A stretch of 37,914 bases of DNA from CAYQIM01 sp964417555 (GTDB lineage: Bacteria > Pseudomonadota > Gammaproteobacteria > Diplorickettsiales > Diplorickettsiaceae). Location of the stretch: the NCBI GenBank assembly GCA_964417555.1, contig CAYQIM010000015.1, positions 1-37,914 on the forward strand, in the 5' to 3' direction. Every line of letters begins with the position of its first letter. Position 1 is the first letter of the stretch. Under the pieces are notes generated by a model. That model saw only the letters and a list, made by a program, of their open reading frames with translations. It did not search any database and was not told the origin of the DNA. The position numbers and the translations under genes were made by a program. Shown here piece by piece: positions 24,497 through 33,560 of the stretch.

Positions 24497-26101
24497 ATGT
24501 CTTTAACCCAATACCGGAAAAAAAGAAATTTTAAATTGACTACTGAACCTTATGGCCAATGTAAATCTAGCGAAAACTCACATTATTACATGCAGAAACA
24601 TGCGGCAAGGCATTTACATTATGATTTACGCTTAGAATTAAATGGTGTACTTAAAAGTTGGGCGATACCTAAAGGGCCTAGTCTTGATAGTGAAATTAAG
24701 CGTTTAGCCGTCCAGGTAGAGGATCATCCTGTCGAATACGGTACATTTGAAGGCGTTATTCCTGCCGGCCAATACGGTGGTGGTACAGTCATGCTGTGGG
24801 ATGCAGGTAGTTGGGCATGCGTTGATCAGAACCCCAATGCAGCTTATAAAAAAGGGCACTTAAACCTTATATTAAAAGGGAAAAAACTAAAAGGTTTATG
24901 GCATTTAGTTCGTCTAAAAAATGATCCTAAAAATTGGCTATTTTTTAAAGCTAATGACAAATACGCTCAACCAAAAAAAAACTATAATATTATTGAAAAA
25001 AAACCTTCTAGTATAATAAGTGGGCACTCCTTAGAAGAAATTTCTGATCAATATGCCAACAAAAACAAACCAAAAATAAAACAAGGACCTATAACAAAAA
25101 TTCAAACTAAACTAAACAATCATATAAAAAAGTCAAAAAAAACCGCAATGCCTACCATTATCCATCCTGAATTAGCCACCTTAGCGGATACTCCACCGAT
25201 AGGAAATCAATGGTGCCATGAAATTAAATATGATGGCTATCGAATTATTTCCTTTATTAAGAATAAAAAAATTAAATTAACAACACGTAATCAAAAGGCT
25301 TGGACAAAAAAATTTCCTACGCTGGTTAAAGCATTACAGCACCTGGCTATAAACCAGGCTATTTTAGATGGGGAATTAGTGGCCTTGGATAAAAAAGGGC
25401 GATCAAATTTCCAACTTTTGCAAGACTCCATTAAAAATAAAGAGAGTTCTGCTCTTGCTTATTATATTTTTGATCTACTCCATTATGAAGGTAGTGACTT
25501 AACTTCCCTTTCCTTACTAAAGCGCAAACAACAATTACAATTATTAATTCCGAACTCCAGTACGGTTCTTCTATACAGCGATCACACCGTTGGTAAAGGT
25601 AAGCCGCTATTTAAGAAAGCCTGTCAACTTGCATTAGAAGGTATCGTATCAAAAGATATCGATAGTCCTTATATTCAAAAACGCAGCCGCAGCTGGCTAA
25701 AAATTAAATGTAATAAGCGCCAGGAATTCATCGTCGTTGGCTTCACTGCGGCCAAAGGTAAACGTCCCTATTTTGGCGCTTTACTGTTAGCAGTTTATGC
25801 AAGAAACAAACAACTTCAGTTTTGTGGTCATGTCGGCACTGGGTTTACTGAAGATACCTTAAAAAATATGTATCAACTTTTAAATAAATTTAAAACCACT
25901 CAATCGCAAGTAAAAATCACTTCAGCAATTCGTCAGGTGACCTGGGTAAAACCACGTATTATTGTAGAAGTTGAATTTTCAGAGTGGACAAAAAAAGGAC
26001 TTTTACGCCACCCTCGTTTTAAGGGTTTACGTTACGATAAAAAAGCTAACCAAATTACTCGCGAAAAAATTAAAAAAACAACTAAAATTAGGATACGATG
26101 A
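24497..26101 (+). CDS. ligD: LigD, phosphoesterase plus ATP-dependent DNA ligase domains
   Basis: The 534-residue protein has two NHEJ domains. The 3'-phosphoesterase domain (about 25-155) shows HLHYDLRLELNG with His41, Asp43 and Arg45, VEDHPVEYGTFEG with His77, and GQYGGGTVMLWD. A lysine-rich linker (about 160-215) follows. The ATP-dependent ligase domain has the adenylation site EIKYDGYR with Lys244, then LDGELVALD, YYIFDLLHYEG, EGIVSKD and WLKIKC, and an OB fold ending RHPRFKGLRYDK. The polymerase domain fused here in Pseudomonas LigD is missing; it is encoded by the next gene, which overlaps this stop by ATGA. It seals DNA ends held by Ku. Confidence 0.95.
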   Translation: MSLTQYRKKRNFKLTTEPYGQCKSSENSHYYMQKHAARHLHYDLRLELNGVLKSWAIPKGPSLDSEIKRLAVQVEDHPVEYGTFEGVIPAGQYGGGTVMLWDAGSWACVDQNPNAAYKKGHLNLILKGKKLKGLWHLVRLKNDPKNWLFFKANDKYAQPKKNYNIIEKKPSSIISGHSLEEISDQYANKNKPKIKQGPITKIQTKLNNHIKKSKKTAMPTIIHPELATLADTPPIGNQWCHEIKYDGYRIISFIKNKKIKLTTRNQKAWTKKFPTLVKALQHLAINQAILDGELVALDKKGRSNFQLLQDSIKNKESSALAYYIFDLLHYEGSDLTSLSLLKRKQQLQLLIPNSSTVLLYSDHTVGKGKPLFKKACQLALEGIVSKDIDSPYIQKRSRSWLKIKCNKRQEFIVVGFTAAKGKRPYFGALLLAVYARNKQLQFCGHVGTGFTEDTLKNMYQLLNKFKTTQSQVKITSAIRQVTWVKPRIIVEVEFSEWTKKGLLRHPRFKGLRYDKKANQITREKIKKTTKIRIR

Positions 26102-26997
26102 AAAAGGATTTAAGATTAGCGCGAGATACTCCTATGACACCTATCTCTTTATCAAATCCCAATAAGCTATTATATCCAAACCTAGGGATAACAAAGTTAG
26201 ATTTAGCAAACTACTATGCACGAGTACACACTTGGATGCTACCTTACATTACCAAACGTTTTTTAACGATTCTACGTTGTCCAGAAGGTCAAAAAAAAGA
26301 ATGTTTTTATCAACGACATCTCAATGAAATTAAAATAGAAAAGCTTTATTCAATGAATGTTCAAACAAAAATGAACGAATCAGAATCTTATTTTTATATC
26401 AAAGATAAATTAGGCATTCTTGCATTGGTTCAACTAGGTGTTTTAGAAATACACCCTTGGTCTTGCTCCATTGATTCTCTAGAAAAACCTGATTTAATTA
26501 TCTTTGATCTCGATCCAGGATCTGGGGTGGAATGGAAAAAAGTTATTGATGCGGCGTTATTTGTAAAAGAAAATCTTGCTAAGCTTAATTTAACCAGTTT
26601 TGTAAAAACAACAGGCGGAAAAGGCTTACATATTGTTATTCCGATAAAACGTCAATATAGTTGGGATACCATAAAAATATTTGCACATTCGTTTGCAAAA
26701 TATTTAGAAACGCTCCAACCTGACTTATATATTTCTCAACTCAGCAAAGCCAAACGAAGTGGGAAAATATTTATCGATTATCTCAGAAATCAGCGCGGTG
26801 CTACTGCTATTGCGCCCTATGCAACACGCGCAAATGACAATGCCTCGGTAGCAACCCCGCTTGCTTGGGATGAATTGTCCGTTCGAATTAAATCAGATAG
26901 TTTCACCATTAAAACACTGCCCAAACGACTTGATGAACTAAAAAAGGACCCTTGGGAAAAATTCTTTACCTTAAAACAAAGCTTGCCTCTATCGTGA
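26098..26997 (+). CDS. LigD polymerase domain (archaeo-eukaryotic primase-type) as a separate protein
   Basis: This is a 299-residue stand-alone version of the LigD polymerase domain, which fills gaps and adds nucleotides, preferably ribonucleotides, during end joining. Visible features are SNPNKLLYPNLGITKLDLANYY (about 19-40), RCPEGQKKECFYQRH (about 60-74), the catalytic IIFDLDPGSG with Asp137 and Asp139, KTTGGKGLHIVIP (about 170-182), and the third acidic residue in FIDYLRNQRG. The ATG sits inside the ligase gene's stop (ATGA), with an in-frame TAG nine bases upstream, so this is a real start and not a disrupted fusion. It probably works in a complex with Ku and the ligase subunit. Confidence 0.94.
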   Translation: MKKDLRLARDTPMTPISLSNPNKLLYPNLGITKLDLANYYARVHTWMLPYITKRFLTILRCPEGQKKECFYQRHLNEIKIEKLYSMNVQTKMNESESYFYIKDKLGILALVQLGVLEIHPWSCSIDSLEKPDLIIFDLDPGSGVEWKKVIDAALFVKENLAKLNLTSFVKTTGGKGLHIVIPIKRQYSWDTIKIFAHSFAKYLETLQPDLYISQLSKAKRSGKIFIDYLRNQRGATAIAPYATRANDNASVATPLAWDELSVRIKSDSFTIKTLPKRLDELKKDPWEKFFTLKQSLPLS

Positions 26998-27028
26998 CTA
27001 TAAGAATTGCTTTGCGCTTTTCACAACA

Positions 27029-28450
27029 CTATTTTTTAAGCATTCTATATGCCTTTATTGTTGCATTTCGTGAAATTTTAATATCGACAATCGGGCGGGG
27101 ATAACCCATAAGCTTTACTCGTTCTGGTGCACGAGTATGAGGATCATGGATTTCATAAGCATCTAACTTTTTTAACTCAGGACAAAACTGACGAATAAAA
27201 TCACCTTTAGGATCAAAACGCTCACTTTGTCGAATAGGATTAAAAACTCTAAAATAAGGCGCTGCATCCACCCCCGTAGAAGCACACCATTGCCACCCCC
27301 CATTATTAGCAGCGAGATCTCCATCAATTAGATGGCGCATAAAATGATCTTCTCCTAAACGCCAATCAAAAAATAAATTTTTACTTAAAAACATCGCAAC
27401 TATCATACGCAATCGATTGTGCATCCAGCCTGTTTGTTGCAATTGTCTCATTCCAGCATCCACTATCGGGTAGCCTGTGTTACCTTGCTGCCATGCTAAT
27501 AATTTTTTTTTATTAAATTTCCATTTCAATTTTTCTGTTTTTAATTGATATGGCTTATTCATAGACAGACGTGGTATCGCTACCAACAAATGTTTATAAA
27601 ATTCGCGCCAGATTAATTCGTTCATCCATGTCACAGCACCTTTATTACCAGTATCGATTTCATGGTTATTTACCGTAAATGCGGCTAAAAAGCATTGGCG
27701 CGGTGAAATCATACCAGCACTTAAATAAGGAGATAACTGACTGGTAGCGTGTAATGCAGGAAAATCCCGATATTTGTGATAATCAAATAAATCGTTTTGA
27801 ATAAATCTTTTAAGACGTCGTTGAACTTCTTTTTCACCCGATGGCCAGTTAATTTTTGACGAAAATTCTATCAAACGTTCCGGGACTTCAGAGGATTTAA
27901 TGTTTAGTGTTTTATTTTTTTTTGGTAATCGTTTAAGTTTTATCTTCTCTATATCAGACAATAACTTCCGCTGCCACGCCCGTTTATAGGGTGTAAATAC
28001 AGAAAAGTAATTTCCTGCTTTAGTGACAACCGTTCCAGGCGCTTGCACAAGCTGATCATCATAGCCACAACAAAAAATACCTTTTTTACTCAAAAAATTA
28101 CAAACCGATTGATCCCGACGATTTTCATTAACTTCATATTGCCGATTATAATACAAAGCATCCAACTGATATTCATCTATGTATTGATTAATGACCTTAA
28201 CAACTTTAGTGGTGCTTTTTACTTGTTTAACAATTAACGGAATGGCATGTTTTTTTAGATTTTCACTTAACTCTTTTAATCCAGATAAAATAAATTGAAT
28301 ACGGCATGCCGCGGCATGATGTTTTTTCCATAAACCCAGATCGATGATATAAAGACCCACAATACCATCTCGACAATTTTTAGCGGCATGGTAAAGAGCC
28401 AGGTTATCACGGATACGTAAATCTTCACGAAACCAAACTAAACCTTTCAT
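27029..28450 (-). CDS. phrB: Deoxyribodipyrimidine photolyase (class I CPD type)
   Basis: This flavoprotein uses blue light to split UV-induced cyclobutane pyrimidine dimers. The start chosen is ATG 28450 (MKGLVWFREDLRIRDN), with GGAG at proper distance, giving 473 residues, the E. coli PhrB length; a frame back to 28495 adds only a low-complexity leader. The N-terminal antenna domain (about 1-130) is followed by the FAD domain with the conserved VTWMNELIWREFYKHLL, GNTGYPIVDAGMRQL, WMHNRLRMIVAMFLSKNL, and the DGDLAANNGGWQW and RVFNPIRQSERFDP signatures. All expected tryptophans are present. It is convergent with the ligD polymerase gene, 31 bp apart. Confidence 0.95.
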   Translation of the reverse strand: MKGLVWFREDLRIRDNLALYHAAKNCRDGIVGLYIIDLGLWKKHHAAACRIQFILSGLKELSENLKKHAIPLIVKQVKSTTKVVKVINQYIDEYQLDALYYNRQYEVNENRRDQSVCNFLSKKGIFCCGYDDQLVQAPGTVVTKAGNYFSVFTPYKRAWQRKLLSDIEKIKLKRLPKKNKTLNIKSSEVPERLIEFSSKINWPSGEKEVQRRLKRFIQNDLFDYHKYRDFPALHATSQLSPYLSAGMISPRQCFLAAFTVNNHEIDTGNKGAVTWMNELIWREFYKHLLVAIPRLSMNKPYQLKTEKLKWKFNKKKLLAWQQGNTGYPIVDAGMRQLQQTGWMHNRLRMIVAMFLSKNLFFDWRLGEDHFMRHLIDGDLAANNGGWQWCASTGVDAAPYFRVFNPIRQSERFDPKGDFIRQFCPELKKLDAYEIHDPHTRAPERVKLMGYPRPIVDIKISRNATIKAYRMLKK

Positions 28451-28454
28451 TAAA

Positions 28455-28478
28455 CTGACTCCATCACTGACTCCATCA
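28455..28478. repeat. 12-bp tandem duplication upstream of phrB
   Basis: CTGACTCCATCA occurs twice without a gap (28455-28466 and 28467-28478). On the minus strand each copy carries the GGAG Shine-Dalgarno core, so the phrB ribosome-binding region is duplicated; the nearer copy has proper spacing to ATG 28450. Confidence 0.7.
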
Positions 28479-28695
28479 ATGCTAGCAATATTCATTTAAC
28501 CGATGAAAAAACCTATGTACTAAAAAATAAATCTGACTAAATATAGGATAAAAAAACATTATGTTTAAATCTTTTCTCCCCTATAAAATTCGCTATTTAA
28601 TACAGGGTAAGCTACACTATTTTTGACAATGTTTCCTTTGATAAAATACGTGGACTTACTTACAAGTTAATAAATTAAGTGAAATAGGCATATTC

Positions 28696-29358
28696 ATGAA
28701 TAACTATAAACTCATTATGCTTGATTTTGATGGTACGCTTTGCACCACCCATGAAGCCATTCTTTTTTGTATTAAAAAGACTTATGAAACACTTGGCAAA
28801 AAAGCACCTGATCACGATTTTACAGATCAAACTATCCGTGCCAGTCTAGGCATGGATAGTACCATAAAAACACTAAGTCCAGAAATATCAGAGTCTGAAG
28901 CTCAAATACTACTCACCACCTATGAAGCTATTTATCTACAAGAAGGTGAGCAAAAAAGTGCCCCTTTCTCAAAAGCGGATGAGGTTTTGGCAAAGCTCCA
29001 TGACGCCGGGTTTATACTGACAGTAGTAAGCAATAAAGCCATTGCTGCCGTCAACACTGCTTTAAAACGCTTTGGCCTAATACAATATATAGCGATGGTA
29101 GTAGGCGATACTAAAACATTACGAAAAAAACCGGATCCTATGGCTTATAACGATTTTATTAAACCAAAATTTAGCTCTATTCCTCCCAAGGAAATTTTAA
29201 TGGTAGGTGACACCCCGGCCGATCTATTATTCGCACAAGCAATTGGCACAGATTCCTGCTGGGCAGAGTATGGCTATGGCGATGCAAAAAAATGTCGTGC
29301 ACTTAAACCCACTTACACAATCAGACACTTAACGGATCTCCTGACTATTTTACTTTAG
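28696..29358 (+). CDS. HAD-family phosphatase (phosphoglycolate phosphatase-like)
   Basis: This is a 220-residue HAD hydrolase, subfamily IA. Motif I is LDFDGTLC with nucleophile Asp10 and acid Asp12. The helical cap follows (about 20-85). Motif II is TVVSNKA (about 113-119), the motif III lysine is in LRKKPDPMAY, and motif IV is MVGDTPADLLFA (about 174-185). Such enzymes remove phosphate from phosphoglycolate or other small sugar and nucleotide phosphates. The sequence resembles Gph/PpaX but does not settle the substrate. It stands alone between phrB (divergent) and ribE (convergent), with no visible Shine-Dalgarno stronger than GAAATAGG. Confidence 0.87.
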   Translation: MNNYKLIMLDFDGTLCTTHEAILFCIKKTYETLGKKAPDHDFTDQTIRASLGMDSTIKTLSPEISESEAQILLTTYEAIYLQEGEQKSAPFSKADEVLAKLHDAGFILTVVSNKAIAAVNTALKRFGLIQYIAMVVGDTKTLRKKPDPMAYNDFIKPKFSSIPPKEILMVGDTPADLLFAQAIGTDSCWAEYGYGDAKKCRALKPTYTIRHLTDLLTILL

Positions 29359-29405
29359 CTGTCCGCTTCGCTGAAAACCCAATTGCTATAAATAAGTAAC
29401 CTAGA

Positions 29406-30062
29406 CTAACGTTGTTTTTCTAATTTTTTTTCTATTTTCTCTAGCCTTTTTTGTATATCTGCTAAAGAAGATTGCACGGTTTCAGCTACAATCATGGTTT
29501 TCATATCGGGCTCGAGATTGACATGACTACCGATAGTTCTTTTTGCAAAATTAGTGACGCGTAACGTTTCAGGAATCAAATAAACTTCAAAACAGTTTTG
29601 TACTTTATTCACTGCACCGACCGTTAAACTCGAACCATCAACAGCGATAAACCCTTTTGGCTTAATAAAAGCAAAACAACTTGCTGAACATTGAATGGTT
29701 AAACATAAATTATTCTCAGCTGTTTTTCTATCGATCACTACTCCTGTTTCAAATACATGGCCACTGACTTCATGGCCACCTATTTCATCGCCAACCACGA
29801 GGCTTCTTTCTACACTCACATTTCTGTTAATAAAAAGCTCCTTTAACGTGGTTTTAGCCAAGGTTTCTGCTATCGCCTCAAAACTAACTTCCAACCCTTT
29901 AATAGCAATCACAGTTTGACAAACGCCATCAATAGCAACACTCGCACCTATTTTTAAATCCTTTACTAAAGCTTTGTTCAAAACAACCGTATAATGTAGC
30001 AGGCCTTCTTGTTTAATCAGTGAGTTAACAGGAAATAAGCCTTGTGTAATACCAGTAAACAT
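29406..30062 (-). CDS. ribE: Riboflavin synthase (alpha subunit)
   Basis: This enzyme dismutates two 6,7-dimethyl-8-ribityllumazine molecules to riboflavin and a pyrimidine. The 218-residue protein has the two lumazine-binding barrels. The first opens with MFTGITQG, has IDGVCQTV and continues GDEIGGHEVSGHVFETG. The second has FIAVDGSSLTVGAV, LIPETLRVTNFAKRTIGSHVNLEPD. The pattern is closest to the E. coli type (RibC/RibE), including GDEIGGH. A short charged heptad tail (LADIQKRLEKIEKKLEKQR) extends the C-terminus. None of the other riboflavin genes are in the window. It lies eight bases upstream of waaA's stop on the same strand order waaA-ribE. Confidence 0.9.
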   Translation of the reverse strand: MFTGITQGLFPVNSLIKQEGLLHYTVVLNKALVKDLKIGASVAIDGVCQTVIAIKGLEVSFEAIAETLAKTTLKELFINRNVSVERSLVVGDEIGGHEVSGHVFETGVVIDRKTAENNLCLTIQCSASCFAFIKPKGFIAVDGSSLTVGAVNKVQNCFEVYLIPETLRVTNFAKRTIGSHVNLEPDMKTMIVAETVQSSLADIQKRLEKIEKKLEKQR

Positions 30063-30070
30063 AATAAATA

Positions 30071-31339
30071 TTAGTTTGCGCCAAGTAAGCCTTCTATCAA
30101 TGCCAAGTGCTTAACTAAGGAACCTTTATTCTCATCTACAAACTTTTTAGCACCTTTCCCTATAGTTTGGCGCCTTTGCGGATTAGATAACAAAGCAACC
30201 ACTTGCTCTGCCAATTCCTGTGAATTATTAACTTGAATTTCTATACCCCGCTGTATTAACTGTTTTGAAATAAGTTCAAAATTAAATGTATAAGGGCCCG
30301 TTAAGATAGGCAATCCCACGGCAGCGGGTTCGAGTGGATTTTGTCCACCTTTTTCTACTAAGCTACCTCCCACAAAAGCGATATCTGCCGCTGCATAAAA
30401 GGAAAGTAATTCACCCATTGTATCACCGATAAAGATATCCGTTGCGTTACTACAAGCCTTGTTTTCACTACGCCTTATCACCTGATAACCATGGCTTTGA
30501 TAGAAGTTTTGTAAATGAAAGACTCGATCAACGTGTCGTGGTACAGACACTAACAATACATGAGCTAATTGCTTCCTCACTTCCGCAAACGCTTCTAGTA
30601 TCTGCTCCTCTTCACCTTCATGTGTACTAGCCGCTATCCAAATAAGCCGATCCTCGCCCCAAGATTCGCGTAATTTTTTAGCCCGTTCAAGTAATTGAGG
30701 AGAAAGTTCCATATCAAATTTAATACTTCCTGTTATATGGATACGATCGGGTGACAAACCCAAAGCAATAAAACGATCAGCATCCGCCTGTGATTGGGCT
30801 ATAACCAAATTTATTCCGCTTAACATTTCTCGGGTTATCGACAAAATATGGCGATAACTGTTAGCCGATCGTTCAGATAATCGTGCATTAGCTACCACAA
30901 CGGGAATTTTGTTTCTACGACATTCCGCTAAAAGATTAGGCCATAGTTCAGTTTCCATCAAAATAAGTAACCGCGGTTTAAGTAGAGTAAAAACCTTTCG
31001 CAGCACTGAAGGAAGATCATAAGGAGAGTAGAGTTGTGTAACGCGATTTCCTAAGCCCTCCCGGATTCGGTCTGCACCACCCATTGTCTCATTGGTCACA
31101 ATAATAGGGATATTTGGATATCGTTGCTGTAATACTTTAATAAGGGGTATGGCCGCAATAGATTCACCGACTGAAACGGCATGTATCCAAATTCCATGTG
31201 GTGGCGCTGGACGCAAATTCCTTCCTAAACGTTCATACCAATATGCACGTGCGCTTGGATTTTTACGATTCTTTAGCCATAAACGCAATAAAATAAAGGG
31301 AAGCAATAAATAGAAAATTATTGTGTATAAGTATTTCAT
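30071..31339 (-). CDS. waaA: 3-deoxy-D-manno-octulosonic acid (Kdo) transferase
   Basis: This inner-membrane glycosyltransferase adds Kdo from CMP-Kdo to lipid IVA, the first step of the LPS inner core. The 422-residue length is typical. An N-terminal membrane anchor (residues 3-22) precedes ARAYWYERLGR and the catalytic WIHAVSVGES motif with Glu59. The C-terminal CMP-Kdo-binding domain has IWIAASTHEGEEEQILEAF (about 233-251), DTMGELLSFYAAADIAFVGGSLVEKGGQNPLE-like segments and GPYTFNF. The same strand continues into ribE with an eight-base gap. It is divergent from djlA. Together with lptD it shows that this organism makes LPS. Confidence 0.95.
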   Translation of the reverse strand: MKYLYTIIFYLLLPFILLRLWLKNRKNPSARAYWYERLGRNLRPAPPHGIWIHAVSVGESIAAIPLIKVLQQRYPNIPIIVTNETMGGADRIREGLGNRVTQLYSPYDLPSVLRKVFTLLKPRLLILMETELWPNLLAECRRNKIPVVVANARLSERSANSYRHILSITREMLSGINLVIAQSQADADRFIALGLSPDRIHITGSIKFDMELSPQLLERAKKLRESWGEDRLIWIAASTHEGEEEQILEAFAEVRKQLAHVLLVSVPRHVDRVFHLQNFYQSHGYQVIRRSENKACSNATDIFIGDTMGELLSFYAAADIAFVGGSLVEKGGQNPLEPAAVGLPILTGPYTFNFELISKQLIQRGIEIQVNNSQELAEQVVALLSNPQRRQTIGKGAKKFVDENKGSLVKHLALIEGLLGAN

Positions 31340-31543
31340 GCTTAATAAAATTATACTTTTAGCATAGTGCCAAGTCTACTGCCTCTGCAACTTTATTGCA
31401 ACGAGAATTACTTTATCTCACGCTTATCACGCTTATATTTATACTGTAATTGCCTATTGTAGACTTAAAAGTTTAGCATCTCCATTCACTCGCGCGAACT
31501 ATCCTGTTAATCTTAGTCAAAATTTATAAATCAGGTTTTCAAC

Positions 31544-32365
31544 ATGAATATATGGGGCAAACTCATTGGAGGTTTTTTTGGATTTCTGCTTGCCGGCCCA
31601 TTAGGACTTATACTCGGTGTTTTTATTGGACACCTGTTTGATCGTGGCCTCTCTAGAAATCAAGGATGGACTTTTTCTGCAGTCAATCCCTCGCAAGCCC
31701 AACAAGTTTTTTTTGATAGCACATTTTTAGTGATGGGCCATATCGCCAAATTAGATGGGCGTGTGTCTGAAGCGGAAATCCAAGCAGCGCGTGCTATTAT
31801 GGCGCGTCTTGGCTTAACGGAAGCTATGCGTCAAAAAGCGATCGATTTATTTAATCAAGGTAAACATCCTAGTTTTGACCTGGAAAAAACGCTAAAACAG
31901 CTTATACAGACCTGCCATCGAAATAAAGTATTACTAAAGCTATTTGTCGAAATTCAAATGCAAACCGCTTTAGCGGAACAGCCTATCAGCCGCGATAAAC
32001 AAAAAGTATTACAAAAAATCTGCCAATATTTGGGCTTTGCTCCACTTAATTTTAGCTTTTTTGAGCATATCTTCAATTTTGAGCAAGCCTTTCGGCAACA
32101 GTCCAGCTATCAACAACAAGGGCGCTACCAGTCTCCTGGATCACGACATCAGCTGAATCTACAAGATGCCTATGTTATCTTAGGTGTTTCAAATACGGCA
32201 ACGCCTGCTGAAATTAAAAAAGCCTATCGTAAGCTAATGAGTCAGCACCATCCGGATAAATTAGTAGCCAAAGGGCTACCTGAAGAAATGATAAAAATTG
32301 CCACAGAGAAAACCCAAAATATTAAGGCCGCTTATGATCGTATTTGTGCTGCCAAGGGGATGTAA
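31544..32365 (+). CDS. djlA: Membrane-anchored J-domain co-chaperone DjlA
   Basis: This 273-residue co-chaperone stimulates DnaK ATPase activity from the inner membrane. The N-terminal glycine-rich transmembrane segment (LIGGFFGFLLAGPLGLILGVFIGHLFDRG, about 7-35) is the diagnostic DjlA anchor. A TerB-like helical domain follows (about 50-165, LVMGHIAKLDGRVSEAEI). A glutamine-rich linker leads to the C-terminal J domain (about 205-273), with AYVILGVSNTATPAEIKKAYRKLMSQHHPDK containing the essential HPD. Its stop overlaps the rpe start by one base (TAATG), so the downstream genes are translationally coupled. In Legionella and Coxiella, DjlA is associated with envelope stress and intracellular growth. 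Confidence 0.95.
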   Translation: MNIWGKLIGGFFGFLLAGPLGLILGVFIGHLFDRGLSRNQGWTFSAVNPSQAQQVFFDSTFLVMGHIAKLDGRVSEAEIQAARAIMARLGLTEAMRQKAIDLFNQGKHPSFDLEKTLKQLIQTCHRNKVLLKLFVEIQMQTALAEQPISRDKQKVLQKICQYLGFAPLNFSFFEHIFNFEQAFRQQSSYQQQGRYQSPGSRHQLNLQDAYVILGVSNTATPAEIKKAYRKLMSQHHPDKLVAKGLPEEMIKIATEKTQNIKAAYDRICAAKGM

Positions 32366-33039
32366 TGCATACTGATATTATTTCTGCTTCCATTTTATCG
32401 GCTGACATGGGGTGTTTAGCGAAAGAAGCAAGCGCGGTATTACAGGCGGGTGCAGATTGGTTGCATATCGACGTAATGGATAATCATTATGTCCCTAACC
32501 TCACTTTTGGACCTTTAGTCTGTCATGCGTTACGCAAACATCTACCGGAGGCATTCCTCGATGTGCATCTCATGGTAGAGCCGGTTGACGCATTGATTCA
32601 GAGATTTGCAAAGGCAAGCGCAAGCCAAATTAGTTTTCATCCTGAGGCAAGTCAGGATATTCAACAAAATCTGCGACAAATCCGTGATCTGGGCTGCAAA
32701 GCGGGTTTAGCAATCAACCCAAAAACATCACTAAGTTGTCTAGACCCTTTTTGGAATCAAATAGACTTCTTATTAATGATGTCTGTCAATCCTGGATTTG
32801 CAGCACAAAGCTTTATACCGGAAGTTTTAAAGAAAATCTCTGCCGCCAAACAACACATCCAACAACAAAAGCTAACAATACGCTTAGGTATCGACGGCGG
32901 AATAAAAAAAGAAAATATTGTAAAGGTCGCTAACGCAGGAGCTGATACGTTTATACTGGGTTCCGCTATTTTTAACTCAGCTGACTATTTAGCAACTTTA
33001 ACTGAACTTCGAACCGCTTTATCAAGCAAGGAAAAATAA
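32365..33039 (+). CDS. rpe: Ribulose-phosphate 3-epimerase
   Basis: This enzyme interconverts ribulose 5-phosphate and xylulose 5-phosphate in the pentose phosphate pathway. The start is ATG 32365, overlapping the djlA stop by one base and preceded by AAGGGG; a frame back to 32344 is not needed. The 224 residues form a TIM barrel with IISASILSADMGCL, the metal-binding HIDVMDNHYVPNLTFGP (about 34-50), DVHLMVE, LMMSVNPGFAAQSF and LGIDGGI plus GADTFILGSAIF at the phosphate site. Length matches the family (about 225). It is co-transcribed with djlA and the small lipoprotein gene that follows one base later. Confidence 0.95.
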   Translation: MHTDIISASILSADMGCLAKEASAVLQAGADWLHIDVMDNHYVPNLTFGPLVCHALRKHLPEAFLDVHLMVEPVDALIQRFAKASASQISFHPEASQDIQQNLRQIRDLGCKAGLAINPKTSLSCLDPFWNQIDFLLMMSVNPGFAAQSFIPEVLKKISAAKQHIQQQKLTIRLGIDGGIKKENIVKVANAGADTFILGSAIFNSADYLATLTELRTALSSKEK

Positions 33040-33040
33040 C

Positions 33041-33433
33041 ATGCGCTCTTCTTTATTTTTTACACTTATCTTATCTTTTTTATTAAGTGCGTGTGCTTCG
33101 ACAGCAGCATACCAACAACAAATGCAGCAATGGCAGGGAAAAAATATTCAACAATTAAAAAATAGCTGGGGAAAGCCGGATGCCGCCATAAAGCTTGCCG
33201 ACGGCCATACCCTTTACCAATATACGCGAAAAACTTTTTATACTATTCGAGATCCAAAACGCCGACCTTTATCACTTAATAATACGACCTTTACAAGCTA
33301 TGATGAGCCTTGGCTTAATAATCAAACGATGGTTCGTTACTGCCGTACCACTTTTGAAACTAATGCGCATGGCGATATTGTGCATATTCGCTTTAGTGGA
33401 AATAACTGTACTTCTTATCGTTTTTTCCGTTAA
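33041..33433 (+). CDS. Small outer-membrane lipoprotein of unknown function
   Basis: This 130-residue protein has a lipoprotein signal (hydrophobic LFFTLILSFLLSACAS) and lipobox LSAC, with the lipidated Cys near residue 18; the residues after it carry no Asp at +2, so it should go to the outer membrane. The mature part begins with a Gln-rich helix (AAYQQQMQQWQGKNIQQLKN) followed by WGKPDAAIKLADGHTLYQYTRK, similar in layout to SmpA/BamE-like and other small lipoproteins. Four cysteines lie in the mature protein (lipid Cys included) near YCRTTF and NNCTSY. The ATG is two bases after the rpe stop, so it is translated with rpe. Function is unknown. Confidence 0.8.
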   Translation: MRSSLFFTLILSFLLSACASTAAYQQQMQQWQGKNIQQLKNSWGKPDAAIKLADGHTLYQYTRKTFYTIRDPKRRPLSLNNTTFTSYDEPWLNNQTMVRYCRTTFETNAHGDIVHIRFSGNNCTSYRFFR

Positions 33434-33525
33434 TTATCTTTACTAATGAAATTAACTCATTTCACTTTCAAATACAAAACTCTATTAATAACTGTGGCTC
33501 TTTGTCTTTTAAAACATGTCATCGA

Positions 33526-33560
33526 TCTTTTTCCTTTTAGAAAAGGGGCTTAGAAAAAGA
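33526..33560 (+). promoter_or_regulatory. Hairpin directly before the lptD start codon
   Basis: TCTTTTT (33526-33532) pairs with AAAAAGA (33554-33560), and inside it CCTTTT (33533-33538) pairs with AAAAGG (33541-33546). The structure ends two bases before ATG 33563 and would include the only purine-rich Shine-Dalgarno candidate (AAAAGGGG). It could control access of ribosomes to lptD, or act as a terminator for the upstream operon. Confidence 0.4.

Noticed and set aside
26090..26110. LigD as a frameshifted fusion gene
   Set aside because: The polymerase frame has a TAG nine bases before its ATG and the ligase frame ends at the ATGA overlap, which is a normal coupled gene pair rather than an indel scar.
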